Of a stretch of 64,000 nucleotides of DNA, positions 62,676-64,000 are shown piece after piece. Location: contig JAJPIL010000004.1 of NCBI GenBank assembly GCA_021324755.1, positions 123,516-187,515 of the forward strand, read 5' to 3'. The notes below the pieces were generated by a model that was given only the letters and a program-made list of their open reading frames with translations, was not told the origin of the DNA and did not search any database. How positions within the stretch are numbered: the first letter of the stretch is position 1; each line of letters begins with the position of its first letter. The stretch is from Pseudomonadota bacterium (GTDB lineage: Bacteria > Desulfobacterota > Binatia > Binatales > Binataceae). A program made the position numbers and the translations under genes.

Positions 62676-63008
62676 ATGGCTAGCGCTAACGTAATTCATG
62701 TCACCGACGCCAATTTTGACCAAGAAGTGATGCAATCGAGTAAGCCCGTCTTGGTCGATTTTTGGGCCCCTTGGTGCGCCCCGTGCAGGGCTATCGCCCC
62801 AGTCATAGACGAGCTCGCTGACCAATACGCCGGTCGACTCAAGGTAGTAAAGGTGAACGTCGACGATAATCCGCAAGCGCCAACCCGGTTTGGCGTGCGC
62901 GGAATTCCCACGCTGCTTATCGTTCGAGACGGCCAGGTCAAAGAGCAAATCGTCGGCGCCGTGCCGAAACGCCATATCGAACAAGCCCTTGAACAAGTAC
63001 TTGCGTGA
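62676..63008 (+). CDS. trxA: Thioredoxin
   Basis: A 110-residue cytoplasmic disulfide reductase. The active site is WAPWCAPC (C34, C37), so the usual Gly between the cysteines is Ala (WCAPC in place of WCGPC), a variant found in other bacterial thioredoxins. The cis-Pro is in [12 protein letters not shown], and the buried Asp is in [11 protein letters not shown] 62676 is supported by GAGGAG 9 bases upstream and a strong promoter; ATG 62667 is less well spaced. Confidence 0.95.
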   Translation: MASANVIHVTDANFDQEVMQSSKPVLVDFWAPWCAPCRAIAPVIDELADQYAGRLKVVKVNVDDNPQAPTRFGVRGIPTLLIVRDGQVKEQIVGAVPKRHIEQALEQVLA

Positions 63009-63446
63009 GGTTTTCGTCGAATTAGGCAGCTTGTTTTCTGAGGTCGATCAGGCCCGCCAGGGCTCGCTTATCTTCATACGCGCTGAAACTAGTTCGTGTG
63101 GTAGTGGTATACGGACGGTCCTTACGCTCGCAGCGTCGGTGAAAAATCTGAAAGCGACTTGTCCATAGCCTTCTGCAGCACTGACTCGGGCCAGCTCATG
63201 GCTTGTCGTGTTTCCCCTTAGCCAAAGGGTAATGAGTAGCTGGCTGCACACCGCCGCTTAGGAGCAAAGTCGCGTTTGGTCGTCGTTAGCCAGCACGTTT
63301 GCACCTCCAAGAGAACAAGCTTTCGTCGGCGAGTATCGTTTCCATTGATTGAGCTCAACCCTCCGGCCGCTAGAAATTTGCTCACATTGCCGCTAAAACC
63401 TAACTAGGTTCGAATCTCGCTATTTCGCAGAGGGGGGAGAACGTTG
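63009..63446. other. Gene-free region between trxA and the ABC binding protein gene
   Basis: In this 438-base gap the frames are short on both strands and lack ribosome sites. No terminator with a T-run after trxA was found. A GGTTCGAATC string near 63409 resembles a tRNA T-loop, but the flanking bases do not form the stem. It probably carries the promoter for the following gene. Confidence 0.5.
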
Positions 63447-64000
63447 GTGAATAAGCGCCCTTTCTTCGTAAGGATAGGTCTTGTCGTCCTTGGGAGCTTG
63501 GCCGTATTGGCGCTGAGGCATCCGAGCCTAGCTGCGGAGACCGTAACAATTGGTATCTCGACCACGCTCAGTGGCTCGATCGCTGAGCTAGGACAGACGG
63601 GCTTGCGTTCGATTCAGCTTGCGGTCGAAAAGCTCAACGCTGAGGGTGGCTTGCTCGGAAAACAAATCAAAGTCGTAAGCGCAGACGACGGGGCATCGCC
63701 CGCTAACGGTGCATCGAACGTGCGCCACATGATTCTGGTCGACAAAGCCGTCGCCATATTTGGACCGGTCAGTAGTGCTGTGGGCACGGCAGAAGAGACC
63801 GTTACCGGGCAGTACAAGACGCTGTTTTTCGCTTTTACGTCGAACGATATCAAGATCACTACGACGAACTTCAACAAATACGCGTTCCAGGTTGTCCCGA
63901 ACACGGTGATGGAGCCGCGGGCGATAGCGTACTATTTTGCCGAGCGGGTGGCACCCAAGTGGAACGGCAAAAAGATAAGGCTTGCCACCATCACCCCCAA
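63447..64000 (+). CDS. Branched-chain amino-acid-type ABC transporter substrate-binding protein (partial)
   Basis: The gene runs off the right edge; 184 residues are visible. A signal peptide (VRIGLVVLGSLAVLAL, ending near HPSLAA) precedes a periplasmic type I binding protein fold: VTIGISTTLSGSIAELGQ, IQLAVEKLNAEGGLLGKQI and VVSADDGASPANGASNVRHM, the Peripla_BP_6/LivK pattern. GTG 63447 is preceded by GGGGGAG 7 bases upstream. Such proteins bind branched-chain amino acids, amides, urea or aromatic acids; the ligand is unknown. Transporter permease genes would be expected just beyond the window. Confidence 0.9.
   Translation, partial: MNKRPFFVRIGLVVLGSLAVLALRHPSLAAETVTIGISTTLSGSIAELGQTGLRSIQLAVEKLNAEGGLLGKQIKVVSADDGASPANGASNVRHMILVDKAVAIFGPVSSAVGTAEETVTGQYKTLFFAFTSNDIKITTTNFNKYAFQVVPNTVMEPRAIAYYFAERVAPKWNGKKIRLATITP

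Noticed and set aside
63405..63420. GGTTCGAATC string resembling a tRNA T-loop
   Set aside because: The bases around it do not form the 5-bp T-stem (several mismatches), and no acceptor stem, anticodon arm or D-arm can be built upstream.

Overview
The window reads as ordinary chromosome from a diderm (LPS-type) bacterium with moderately high GC. It carries lpxD, lptE and a type II secretion locus, so an outer membrane is expected. GTG and TTG starts are frequent. The mix of a type II secretion system, a class III CoA-transferase, a luciferase-like (possibly F420-dependent) oxidoreductase and a gene order nusB-lptE-holA-rpsT suggests a deltaproteobacterial or Binatota-like lineage. That placement is an inference, since no rRNA gene is present. 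I saw no tRNA, rRNA, CRISPR array, insertion sequence or prophage.

Layout. 0-15 kb is a mixed block: coaBC, a trans-sulfuration-type PLP enzyme, TldD, a CaiB-type CoA-transferase, a MoxR/RavA ATPase, recO, a histidine phosphatase, a family-4 uracil-DNA glycosylase, a secreted zinc phospholipase C, a TldE partner, an O-methyltransferase and an oxalyl-CoA-decarboxylase-like ThDP enzyme. 15.5-23.8 kb runs rightward: yraN-serS, then pstCAB-phoU-phoB-phoR and ubiE/menG. 23.8-34.5 kb runs leftward: an LLM oxidoreductase and the T2SS genes gspE-F-G-H-I-J-K-L-M-N, with no gspC, gspD or gspO. 34.7-45.2 kb holds a small unknown protein, hisG, hisI, lpxD, a lipoprotein hydrolase, a homoserine-kinase-like protein that has lost its catalytic residues, metF, folE, rpiA, glycerate kinase and a cytoplasmic molybdopterin oxidoreductase. 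45.2-55.4 kb runs rightward: nth, yceD-rpmF-plsX-fabD-acpP, nrdR-ribD-ribBA-nusB-lptE-holA. 55.5-64 kb holds rpsT, a methyltransferase, mazG, an esterase, a giant double GT-C mannosyltransferase with a membrane-anchored partner, trxA and the start of a branched-chain amino-acid-type ABC binding protein.

How the genes work together. PstCAB/PhoU/PhoBR form a phosphate uptake and sensing unit, although pstS is absent here. The gsp genes encode the inner-membrane platform, ATPase and pseudopilus of a T2SS whose secretin must lie elsewhere; the secreted phospholipase C is a conceivable client. The usual fab/rib superoperon is present in pruned form: fabH, fabG, fabF, ribE and ribH are missing.

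Most notable observations. (1) RibBA has an intact GTP cyclohydrolase II half, but its DHBP-synthase half has lost the metal-binding and catalytic residues. (2) A full-length ThrB2-type kinase fold has the catalytic Asp, metal-binding Asn and second Asp all replaced, so it is a predicted pseudokinase. (3) A 983-residue protein fuses a Gpi18-like GT-C domain to a PMT (GT39) domain and overlaps a gene for a membrane-anchored beta-sandwich-like protein; this could be a protein or lipid mannosylation unit.
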